This document shows positions 56,155 through 64,000 of a DNA stretch of 64,000 nt, in pieces. Where the stretch lies: assembly GCF_029504575.1 (NCBI RefSeq), contig NZ_JAQFII010000001.1, forward strand, positions 1,896,501-1,960,500, given 5' to 3'. Within the stretch, counting starts at the first letter, position 1. Every line of letters starts with the position of its first letter. A program made the translations under genes and the position numbers. The notes below the pieces were generated by a model that ran no database searches, had not been told where the DNA came from, and was given only the letters and a program-made list of their open reading frames with translations. This stretch comes from Streptomyces sp. SPB162. GTDB taxonomy: Bacteria > Actinomycetota > Actinomycetes > Streptomycetales > Streptomycetaceae.

Positions 56155-57387
56155 GTGCGACACCGTTCCTTGCTGCTACTGACCTCCGTGCTCACCACTG
56201 GGGCCCTCACACTTACCGCCTGCGGCTCCCGCAGCGACGACAGCAAGAAGGGCGACGACGGCGCCGCCACCACCGTCGTCATCGGAGTCGACGCTCCGCT
56301 CACCGGCGACCTGTCCGCACTGGGCCAAGGCATCAAGAACTCCGTCGAGCTCGCCGCCAACACGGCGAACAAGACCAAAGAGGTGCCCGGCGTCACGTTC
56401 AAGATCCAGGCGCTGGACGACCAGGGCAAGCCCGGCCCCGGCCAGCAGAACGCCACCAAGCTCGTCGGTGACAAGACCGTCGTCGGAGTCGTCGGCCCGC
56501 TGAACTCCTCCGTCGCCCAGTCGATGCAGAAGATCTTCGACGGCGCGAACCTCGTCGAGGTCTCCCCGGCCAACACCAACCCCTCCCTGACCCAGGGCGA
56601 GAAGTGGGCGACGGGCACCAAGGCCCGCACGTTCAAGTCGTACTTCCGCACCGCGACCACGGACGCCATCCAGGGCCCGTTCGCCGCGCAGTACCTCTTC
56701 GGCGAAGCGAAGAAGTCCAAGGTCTACGTCATCGACGACCAGAAGACCTACGGGGCCGGCCTCGCCGCCACCTTCACCGGCGAGTTCACCAAGCTCGGCG
56801 GCAAGGTCGTCGGCACCGCCCACGTCAACCCCGACGACCGCGACTTCAACGCCATCGTCACCAAGGTCAAGGCCGCCGGCGCCGACGCGGTCTACTACGG
56901 CGGCGAGTACCCCGCCGCCGGTCCGCTGAGCCAGCAGCTCAAGGACAACGGCGTCAACATCCCGCTCATGGGCGGCGACGGCATGTACAGCGCCGACTAC
57001 ATCTCGCTGAACAAGAAGGCCGAAGGCGACCTCGCCACCTCCGTCGGCGCGCCCGTCGAGACCCTCCCGTCCGCGAAGAAGTTCGTCGCCGACTACGCGG
57101 CCGCAGGCTACAAGCAGGCCTTCGAAGCGTACGGCGGCTACTCCTACGACTCCGCCTGGGCCATCATCCAGGCCGTCAAGACGGTCATCAACGACAACGG
57201 CGGCAAGCTCCCGACGGACGCCCGCGCGAAGATCACCACGGCCATGTCCAAGGTCTCCTTCAACGGCGTGACCGGCACCGTCTCCTTCGACGAGTTCGGT
57301 GACACCACCAACAAGCAGCTCACCGTGTACCAGGTCAAGGGCGGCAAGTGGGCGCCGATCAAGAGCGGCGTGTTCAACCAGAGCTGA
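56155..57387 (+). CDS. livK: Branched-chain amino acid ABC transporter, substrate-binding lipoprotein
   Basis: 410 aa. A lipoprotein signal with lipobox LTAC (Cys 23) is followed by a type I periplasmic-binding-protein fold (DAPLTGDLSALGQGIKNSVELA; VVGVVGPLNSS). It captures branched-chain or related amino acids outside the membrane for LivHMGF. GTG start. The 273-bp upstream region is AT-richer than its surroundings and probably holds the operon promoter, although I cannot assign boxes with confidence. Confidence 0.93.
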   Translation: MRHRSLLLLTSVLTTGALTLTACGSRSDDSKKGDDGAATTVVIGVDAPLTGDLSALGQGIKNSVELAANTANKTKEVPGVTFKIQALDDQGKPGPGQQNATKLVGDKTVVGVVGPLNSSVAQSMQKIFDGANLVEVSPANTNPSLTQGEKWATGTKARTFKSYFRTATTDAIQGPFAAQYLFGEAKKSKVYVIDDQKTYGAGLAATFTGEFTKLGGKVVGTAHVNPDDRDFNAIVTKVKAAGADAVYYGGEYPAAGPLSQQLKDNGVNIPLMGGDGMYSADYISLNKKAEGDLATSVGAPVETLPSAKKFVADYAAAGYKQAFEAYGGYSYDSAWAIIQAVKTVINDNGGKLPTDARAKITTAMSKVSFNGVTGTVSFDEFGDTTNKQLTVYQVKGGKWAPIKSGVFNQS

Positions 57388-57450
57388 CCACCCGCCGAAC
57401 GACACCAACCCGCACCTGACCCACCGCAGTACCCCCCTGTAAGTACGCAA

Positions 57451-57488
57451 CCGGCCGCGCGGTCCCTCATCAGAGCCCGCGCGGCCGG
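57451..57488 (+). terminator. Intra-operon hairpin between livK and livH
   Basis: Perfect 12-bp arms (57451-57462 and 57477-57488) with a 14-nt loop. Hairpins after binding-protein genes commonly cause partial termination or protect the message, giving excess binding protein over permease. Confidence 0.65.
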
Positions 57489-57520
57489 GCGTATCCGTCC
57501 CACTCCACGGAGGCCCTGCG

Positions 57521-58447
57521 GTGCACGAACTGCCGCAACAGCTGGCCAACGGCCTGATCCTCGGCGCGTTGTACGGACTGATAGCAATCGGCTACACGAT
57601 GGTCTACGGCATCGTCCAGCTGATCAACTTCGCCCATGGCGAGATCTTCATGATCGGGGGGTTCGGCGCCCTCACCGCCTTCCTCGTCCTTCCCAGCGGC
57701 ACCGCCCTCTGGGTCGCACTCCCCCTCATGATCGTCGGAGGCGTCGTCTGCTCCGTCGCCGTCGCCGTCGCCGCCGAACGGTTCGCCTACCGGCCACTGC
57801 GCAACGCGCCCCGGCTGGCACCCCTCATCACCGCGATCGGCCTGTCCATCGCCCTCCAGCAGGCCATCTGGAAGTGGTACCCGGACGCGAACAAGGACCA
57901 CCCCTTCCCGCGCTTCGCCGGTGAACCCTTCCACCTCGGCAGCGTCACCATCCAGCGCGGCACGATCTTCCTGCTCATCGCCGCCCCGGTCTGCATGCTC
58001 GCCCTCGGCCTGTTCGTCGCCAAGACCCGCATGGGCCGCGGCATGCAGGCGACCAGCCAGGACCCCGACACCGCCAAGCTGATGGGCATCAACACCGACC
58101 GCATCATCGTCATGGCCTTCGCCATCGGTGCCGCGTTCGCAGCCGTCGCAGCCGTCGCCTACGGGCTCAAGGACGGCCAGATCAGCTACCGCATGGGCTT
58201 CCTCATGGGCCTCAAGGCCTTCACCGCGGCAGTACTCGGCGGCATCGGCAACATCTACGGCGCCATGCTCGGCGGCATCACCCTCGGCATCGCAGAAGCC
58301 CTCGCCACCGGCTACATCGACAACATCCCCGGCATGGGCGAATTCGGCTCCGCCTGGAAAGACGTCTGGGCCTTCGTCCTGCTCATTCTCGTACTGCTGA
58401 TCCGGCCCCAGGGCCTGCTCGGCGAACGCGTCGCGGATCGGGCGTGA
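57521..58447 (+). CDS. livH: Branched-chain amino acid ABC transporter permease LivH
   Basis: 308 aa with about eight membrane segments. N-terminus LANGLILGALYGLIAIGYTMVYGIVQLINFAHGE is the LivH signature, and GLKAFTAAVLGGIGNIYGAMLGG is the coupling-helix region. GTG start with GGAGG upstream. Its stop overlaps the start of livM (GTGA). Confidence 0.95.
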   Translation: MHELPQQLANGLILGALYGLIAIGYTMVYGIVQLINFAHGEIFMIGGFGALTAFLVLPSGTALWVALPLMIVGGVVCSVAVAVAAERFAYRPLRNAPRLAPLITAIGLSIALQQAIWKWYPDANKDHPFPRFAGEPFHLGSVTIQRGTIFLLIAAPVCMLALGLFVAKTRMGRGMQATSQDPDTAKLMGINTDRIIVMAFAIGAAFAAVAAVAYGLKDGQISYRMGFLMGLKAFTAAVLGGIGNIYGAMLGGITLGIAEALATGYIDNIPGMGEFGSAWKDVWAFVLLILVLLIRPQGLLGERVADRA

Positions 58448-60231
58448 TCCACATGACCACAGACACCATCCCCCGGCAGCAGGGGATCATCCCCCTCCCG
58501 GAGAAGACCGCCCGCGCACTCGTCGCCATCGGCGCCGCCGCCACCGCGGTCTCCACCTTCCTCCCCTGGACCTGGACCTCCGAATACCCCGGCGACCTCA
58601 CCGTCGCCGGCTACCCCGGCGGCCTCCAGGTGCTCGCCCTCGTCGGCGCGCTCCTCACGCTGCTCTACGCCGCCGCGTCCTACGGCGTACGCGGACTGCG
58701 CTGGCTGAACCCCGCCGGCACCGACAGCCCCCTCTTCCTGCTCACCCGCGGACTGTTCGGCGTCGTCGGCTACACGGTCGTCAGCATCACCGTGGAACTC
58801 AACGGCATCGTCAACCTCGAACCCGGTGCCTACGTCGCGATCGCCGCCGCCCTCGCCACGCTCATCGGAGCCCTCGCCCTACCCAGCCGTGGCGCCGCAC
58901 CCGTCAACGTCTGGAAGGCTGTCTGGGGCGCGCTCGACACGGACCCGCCCCCCAAGCCCGCCCGCACCCTCCCCTCCTGGGCGGAACTCCTCGTCATCGT
59001 GGCCGCGTTCGGCGTCGGCCTCTACGTCTTCACGTACGGCATCGACACCGCATACGCGGAACTCTTCGTCGGCTTCCTGATCGTCGTCGCCTTCAGCTTC
59101 GCCGCCCTCATCAAAAGCGGCCTGATCGCCCGACTGACCATCCTCACCACGAAGCACCGCAACGTCACCATCGCCGCCGCCTTCACCGCAGCGGCCGCCT
59201 TCCCCTTCACCCAGGACAACGACGCCTACACCTCCGTCGGCGTCAACATCCTGGTCTTCGCCACCGTCGCCCTCGGCCTCAACGTCGTCGTCGGCCTCGC
59301 AGGGCCTCCTCGACCTCGGATACGTCGCCTTCCTCGGCGTCGGCGCCTACACCGCCGCCCTGGTATCCGGCTCCACCTCCTCCGCGCTCGGCATCCAGTT
59401 CCCCTTCTGGGCCGCAGCCCTCGCGGGCGCCGCCGCCTCCCTGGTCTTCGGCGTCCTCATCGGAGCACCCACCCTGCGGCTGCGCGGCGACTACCTCGCC
59501 ATCGTCACCCTCGGCTTCGGTGAAATCTTCCGCATCACCATGAACAACCTCAACGGCACCACCGGGCCCGACATCACCAACGGACCCAACGGCATCTCCA
59601 ACGTCCCCGACCTCGACATGTTCGGGTTCAACTTCGGAGACAGCCACGACACCGGCATCAACAGCCTCGGCAGGTTCGGCAACTACTACCTGCTGATGCT
59701 CGTCTTCACCGCCATCGTCGTCCTCGTCTTCCGACGCGCCGGAGAATCCCGCATCGGCCGCGCCTGGGTCGCCATCCGTGAAGACGAAACCGCCGCCACC
59801 GCCATGGGCATCAACGGCTTCCGCCTCAAACTCATGGCCTTCGCACTCGGCGCCAGCCTCGCCGGACTCGCCGGAGCCGTACAGGCCCACGTGACCTACA
59901 GCGTCACGCCCGACCAGTTCGAGTTCGCCGGGACCGCACCGCCCAACTCCGCGTTCCTCCTCGCCGCCGTCATCCTCGGTGGCATGGGAACCGTCAGCGG
60001 CCCCCTCATCGGCGCCTCACTGCTCTACCTCATCCCGGTCAAACTGCAGTTCATGCACGACTACCAGCTCCTCCTCTTCGGCCTCGCGCTCATCCTCCTG
60101 ATGCGCTTCCGCCCCGAAGGCCTGGTCGTCAACCGCCGGTCCAAACTCGAATACCACGAGACCGACCAGCTCTCCATCCCCGAACAACTCACGCTCTCCG
60201 ACGCCAACGTCGGCACCAGCAAGACAGGGGC

Positions 60232-60235
<4 letters not shown>
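58444..60235 (+). pseudogene. livM: livM, branched-chain amino acid permease, with +1 frameshift
   Basis: The first frame (from GTG 58444 or ATG 58453) reads a normal long LivM N-terminus up to GLNVVVGLAG near 59304 and then goes out of frame. The other frame continues with LLDLGYVAFLGVGAYTAALV and reads to the stop at 60235. Removing one base in the GGGCC at 59302-59306 restores a single protein of about 596 aa with the expected membrane segments and LRGDYLAIVTLGFGEI motif. The flanking operon genes are intact, so a sequencing error is as likely as a real mutation. Confidence 0.88.
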
Positions 60236-61145
<910 letters not shown>

Positions 61146-61149
<4 letters not shown>

Positions 61150-61862
61150 CCGCACTGCTCGAAGTCGAGGACCTGCGCGTCGCCTACGGCAAGATCGAGG
61201 CTGTCAAGGGCATCTCGTTCAGCGTCGAAGAAGGCCAGGTCGTCACCCTCATCGGCACCAACGGCGCGGGCAAGACCACCACCCTGCGCACGCTGTCCGG
61301 GCTCATCAAACCGCTCAGCGGCAAGATCAGCTTCGGCGGCCAGTCGCTGGACAAGGTGCCGGCACACAAGATCGTGGCACTGGGCCTGGCCCACTCCCCC
61401 GAAGGCCGCCACATCTTCCCCCGCCTCACCATCGAGAACAACCTGCAGCTCGGCGCCTACCTGCGCAACGACAAAGCAGCCATCGCCCAGGACATCAAGC
61501 GCGCCTACGACCTCTTCCCCATCCTCGGGGAACGCAGGAAGCAGGCCGCGGGAACGCTCTCCGGCGGTGAACAGCAGATGCTCGCCATGGGCCGCGCGCT
61601 GATGTCGCGACCCAAACTGCTCATGCTCGACGAGCCCTCCATGGGCCTCTCCCCGATCATGATGCAGAAGATCATGCACACGATCGCCGAGCTCAAATCC
61701 CAGGGCACCACGATCCTGCTCGTCGAACAGAACGCGCAAGCCGCGCTCTCCCTCGCCGACCAGGGCCATGTCATGGAAATCGGCAAGATCGTCCTCAAGG
61801 GAACCGGCGCGGACCTGCTCCACGACGAATCCGTGCGGAAGGCGTACCTCGGCGAGGACTGA
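61146..61862 (+). CDS. livF: Branched-chain amino acid ABC transporter ATP-binding protein LivF
   Basis: 238 aa. Walker A GTNGAGKTTTLRT, signature LSGGEQQMLAMGRAL, Walker B LLMLDEPSMGLSP and LLVEQNA are intact. It pairs with LivG as the ATPase of the importer. Last gene of livKHMGF; a perfect 16-bp hairpin follows. Confidence 0.95.
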
Positions 61863-62557
61863 CGGCCTCGCGCCACGCCACGTCGAAGGGCCGCACCGTT
61901 GTCACGGTGCGGCCCTTCGTCACATCGCTCCCCGGCTACTTCTCCGGAACCTCGTCGATCACGGCCCTGCGCCACCTGCTGCATCGACATCCGGCGATCC
62001 ATCGACGTCTTCTGGATCCAGCGGAACGCCGCCGGCTCCGACAGGCCGTACTTCGTCTGCAGCACACTCTTCGCCCGGTCCACCAGCTTCCGGGTCTCCA
62101 ACCGCAACGACAGATCCGCGACCTCGAGCTCCAGCGCCCGCAACTCCTGGAACCGGCTCACGGCCATCTCTATGGCCGGCACCAGATCGCTCTTGCTGAA
62201 CGGCTTCACGAGATACGCCATCGCCCCGGCATCCCGCGCCCGCTCGACCAGCTCCCGCTGGGAGAACGCGGTCAGCATCAGCACGGGCGCGATCTTCGCC
62301 TTCGCGATCTGCTCGGCGGCGGAGATCCCGTCCAGGATGGGCATCTTCACATCCAGGATCACCAGATCCGGCCGGTGCTCCTCCGCCAGCTTGACGGCGG
62401 TCTCGCCGTCGCCGCAGTCACCGACGACGGAGTAGCCCTCCTCCTCCAGCATCTCCTTGAGATCGAGCCGGATCAGCGCCTCGTCCTCGGCGATGACGAC
62501 ACGGGTCGTCATCGGCGGTACGTGCGACTGCTCGTCTATGGGCTCGGCGGCGCTCAA
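61505..62557 (-). CDS. pdtaR: ANTAR-domain response regulator, 3' end apparently frameshifted
   Basis: 350 aa as written. The receiver domain (MTTRVVIAEDEALIRLDL, phospho-Asp in LVILDVKMPILDG, Thr and Lys in MLTAFSQ and LVKPFSKSD) is followed by an ANTAR RNA-binding domain (LETRKLVDRAKSVLQTKYGLSEPAAFRWIQKTSMDRRMSMQQVA). After this the frame runs into antisense livF and through the terminator hairpin. Removing one G from GGG near 61961 gives AVIDEVPEK and a stop at 61936, 206 aa, matching the family. TTG 62557 has GAGGAG upstream; ATG 62512 is the alternative. No sensor kinase is adjacent. Confidence 0.88.
   Translation of the reverse strand: MSAAEPIDEQSHVPPMTTRVVIAEDEALIRLDLKEMLEEEGYSVVGDCGDGETAVKLAEEHRPDLVILDVKMPILDGISAAEQIAKAKIAPVLMLTAFSQRELVERARDAGAMAYLVKPFSKSDLVPAIEMAVSRFQELRALELEVADLSLRLETRKLVDRAKSVLQTKYGLSEPAAFRWIQKTSMDRRMSMQQVAQGRDRRGSGEVAGERCDEGPHRDNGAALRRGVARGRQSSPRYAFRTDSSWSRSAPVPLRTILPISMTWPWSARESAACAFCSTSRIVVPWDLSSAIVCMIFCIMIGERPMEGSSSMSSLGRDISARPMASICCSPPESVPAACFLRSPRMGKRS
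61884..61919. terminator. Bidirectional terminator between livF and the ANTAR regulator
   Basis: Perfect 16-bp arms (61884-61899 and 61904-61919) with a TGTC loop between convergent genes. Confidence 0.9.
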
Positions 62558-62604
62558 CGGGACTCCTCGATCACGGCGGGGGTACTGCCCCCAGAGCCTA
62601 CCTA

Positions 62605-62635
62605 GCGACACCTGCGCGCGCCGACCCGGTACACT
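62605..62635 (+). promoter_or_regulatory. Possible promoter of tRNA-Leu
   Basis: GCGACA (62605-62610) and TACACT (62630-62635), spaced 19 bp, lie just ahead of the tRNA. The -10 is good and the -35 weak, with a spacer one or two bases longer than ideal. Confidence 0.45.
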
Positions 62636-62650
62636 GCTGACCATCACCTA

Positions 62651-62733
62651 GCCGGGTTGGTGGAAGGGTATACACGGAGGTCTCAAACACCTCTGCCCGA
62701 GAGGGCTTGCGGGTTCGAATCCCGCACCCGGTA
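62651..62733 (+). tRNA. tRNA-Leu (anticodon CAA)
   Basis: The 83-nt sequence folds into a class II tRNA: acceptor 62651-62657 with 62726-62732 (one G-T pair), anticodon stem GAGGT/ACCTC with loop CTCAAAC (anticodon CAA at 62684-62686, reading UUG), a long variable arm TGCCC/GGGCT and T arm GCGGG-TTCGAAT-CCCGC. CCA is not encoded. The discriminator is A, as expected for leucine. Confidence 0.93.
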
Positions 62734-62759
62734 CATATTACGCCTTCGATTCCAAGGTA

Positions 62760-62782
62760 AGCGTTTCTTGCTAAAGAACGCT
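62760..62782 (+). terminator. Possible terminator after tRNA-Leu
   Basis: A 10-bp imperfect stem (62760-62769 with 62773-62782, one mismatch and one G-T pair) in an AT-rich stretch past the tRNA. Confidence 0.35.
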
Positions 62783-62844
62783 GAAGATGGTGAACCGTTA
62801 CTTAAACGGCCCCTACCGTCCCGTACGCCGCACATGCTCGGCCT

Positions 62845-63621
62845 ATGCACGATCTCGAGATTCGCCATCGGGCCGGCCGCCTCGTCCGCTCCAGCATAGC
62901 CAACGCCGAGGTCGGCCGACGTCTCAACGTCCCGCTGGGCAGCGTCTCCTATTGGGTGCACATGGACCGCGCCAAGCGCGGCGAGTGCCCCGGCGCGCAC
63001 AATCCGCTGTGCCCACGATGCGACGGGCGCGCGCTGGACGAGGCGGCGTATTCGTACCTGCTAGGGCTCTACCTCGGGGACGGCCACATCAGCCACTACG
63101 CCAGGGTGCCAAGCCTGATGATCTCCTGCGATGACGCGTGGCCCGGCTTGATGGACGCTGCGGAAGCGGCCCTTCGTTCGGTCTTCCCGAGCAACGCCAC
63201 ATGCCGTGTACGGAGCAAGGGATCGCACAACGTCAAGGTGTACTCCAAGCACCTCGACTGCTTCTTCCCGCAACACGGAACCGGCAAGAAGCACGACCGC
63301 CATATCGCGCTGGCGCCTTGGCAGCATGACATCGTCGAGGAGTACCCCTGGGAATTGATTCGCGGACTCATCCATTCCGATGGATGCCGGATCATCAACT
63401 GGACCGAAAAGACGGTCGGAGGAGTGCGGAAGCGCTACGAGTACCCGCGGTACCTGTTCGCCAACAAGTCGGACGACATCCGGAAGATCCATACCAACAC
63501 CCTCAACGCTGTCGGCGTTGAGTGGTCGACGCCGGCACGGGGCTGCGACCCCTTCAACGTCTCCGTGGCCCGCCGCGCCTCCGTCGCGCTCATGGACCTG
63601 CAGGTGGGGCCCACGTACTGA
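62845..63621 (+). CDS. LAGLIDADG-type protein with N-terminal HTH and zinc ribbon
   Basis: 258 aa. Order: helix-turn-helix (about residues 5-40, AGRLVRSSIANAEVGRRLNVPLGSVSYWV), zinc-ribbon-like CPGAHNPLCPRC (Cys 48, 56, 59 and His 52), first LAGLIDADG motif YLLGLYLGDGH (71-81) and second LIRGLIHSDGC (171-181). Both acidic motif-ending Asp residues (79 and 179) are kept, so DNA cleavage is possible. It is a free-standing gene immediately after tRNA-Leu, not inside an intron or intein. Codon GC is lower than in the surroundings. It could be a domesticated homing-type regulator, like WhiA. Confidence 0.78.
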   Translation: MHDLEIRHRAGRLVRSSIANAEVGRRLNVPLGSVSYWVHMDRAKRGECPGAHNPLCPRCDGRALDEAAYSYLLGLYLGDGHISHYARVPSLMISCDDAWPGLMDAAEAALRSVFPSNATCRVRSKGSHNVKVYSKHLDCFFPQHGTGKKHDRHIALAPWQHDIVEEYPWELIRGLIHSDGCRIINWTEKTVGGVRKRYEYPRYLFANKSDDIRKIHTNTLNAVGVEWSTPARGCDPFNVSVARRASVALMDLQVGPTY

Positions 63622-63890
63622 GTGCCCGCTCCCGGGGACAGTTTGTGATCTTCGTTTGGCTGGCTGATCCGGGTTGCGACGGGGTCCGGGGGTCGCCTGG
63701 CGCACGGGCAACAGGCGGCCACGCGCTGCGGTTTGCCCGCCCACGCCTCACGGACCCGTTTCGTCCGGCAGGCACCACGTGGCACACATCACATTGCACC
63801 CTGTTCACAGCACCATCCACAGAACCGTCCTAACCTTGCATCACAGTAATCCGCTCCTGCCACACCGAACTTCCCCTCGTTGGAGGAACG

Positions 63891-64000
63891 TTGAAGAAGC
63901 TCCGTGCCGCCGTTGCGGCTGTCCTGGTCTCTGGCGCCGTCGTGGCCGCCACGGCTGGCGCAGCGGCTCCCGCGTACGCTCAGGATCGCCAGCCCATAGC
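63891..64000 (+). CDS. Secreted protein, N-terminal part only
   Basis: A TTG start at 63891 with GGAGG four bases upstream opens MKKLRAAVAAVLVSGAVVA and continues to AAAPAYAQDRQPIA at the window end, a clear Sec signal peptide with cleavage near AYA. Nothing of the mature protein can be identified. The 269-bp gap before it holds AT-richer promoter-like sequence (about 63785-63850) but no other gene. Confidence 0.7.
   Translation, partial: MKKLRAAVAAVLVSGAVVAATAGAAAPAYAQDRQPI

Noticed and set aside
59296..59312. Programmed ribosomal frameshifting in livM
   Set aside because: No slippery heptamer, downstream structure or family precedent; the same extra G in a second gene favours a sequence error or mutation.
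62651..63890. Integrated element at tRNA-Leu with duplicated attachment site
   Set aside because: I found no second copy of the tRNA 3' end downstream and no integrase in the window.

Overview
The window is high-GC chromosomal core DNA from a Streptomyces. Evidence: GTG/TTG starts, very high third-position GC, whiA in its usual rapZ-yvcK-whiA setting, rbpA, opcA, a mycothiol-dependent enzyme, an ANTAR response regulator, and one rare TTA leucine codon. From memory the gene order matches the conserved tal-zwf-opcA-pgl-pgi ... gap-pgk-tpiA-secG ... uvrC ... uvrA ... uvrB ... rpsA ... polA ... liv region of S. coelicolor (about SCO1936 to SCO2013). Species cannot be told from sequence alone.

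Layout. 1-3479: oxidative pentose phosphate operon (tal end, zwf, opcA, pgl). 3571-9404: pgi behind an MFS exporter, then an amino-sugar-like cluster (SIS-domain protein and BadF-type sugar kinase) divergent from an RpiR regulator, with inverted repeats in the promoters. 9569-13537 (minus strand): rbpA, secG, tpiA, pgk, gap. 13778-18776 (minus): uvrC, rapZ, yvcK, whiA with overlapping genes. 18851-21443: a secreted papain-like (C70) protease with a membrane-anchored companion, divergent from an XRE-like regulator whose promoter region holds a 12-bp palindrome and matching direct repeats. 21510-26649: metallo-hydrolase, mycothiol-type isomerase, uvrA, Rieske lipoprotein. 26650-27223: a MITE-like repeat abutting a broken ctaG remnant. 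27224-33048: Ter stress genes (terC, a TerD/FtsK-like fusion, terD), then uvrB. 33088-37738: MHYT protein, AbiEi-like protein, a second related MITE-like repeat, a PLP decarboxylase and ogt. 37770-42015: cupin, TPR protein, coaE, PAC2 protein, rpsA. 42335-49419: methyltransferase, hrpB helicase, DUF3068 protein, a 44-aa SPW_0924-type protein, lytic transglycosylase, DUF4184 protein. 49350-55881: polA, FdhF-like oxidoreductase, thioesterase, a TTA-containing secreted protein. 56155-61862: a branched-chain amino acid ABC importer (livKHMGF). 61505-64000: ANTAR response regulator, tRNA-Leu(CAA), a LAGLIDADG-type HTH protein and the start of a secreted protein.

The genes join central carbon metabolism (pentose phosphate, glycolysis), nucleotide excision repair (uvrA, uvrB and uvrC all present but dispersed), DNA replication/repair (polA, ogt), development (whiA) and translation (rpsA).

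Three conserved genes carry apparent single-base frameshifts: livM, the ANTAR regulator, and the DUF3068 gene. The first two have the same extra G in the same CGCAGG(G)CC context, which points to a systematic sequencing or assembly error at least as much as to real mutation. The best candidates for undescribed biology are the C70 protease/anchored partner/XRE module, the Ter cassette whose FtsK-like domain lacks a P-loop, the free-standing LAGLIDADG gene beside tRNA-Leu, and the two related MITE-like repeats.
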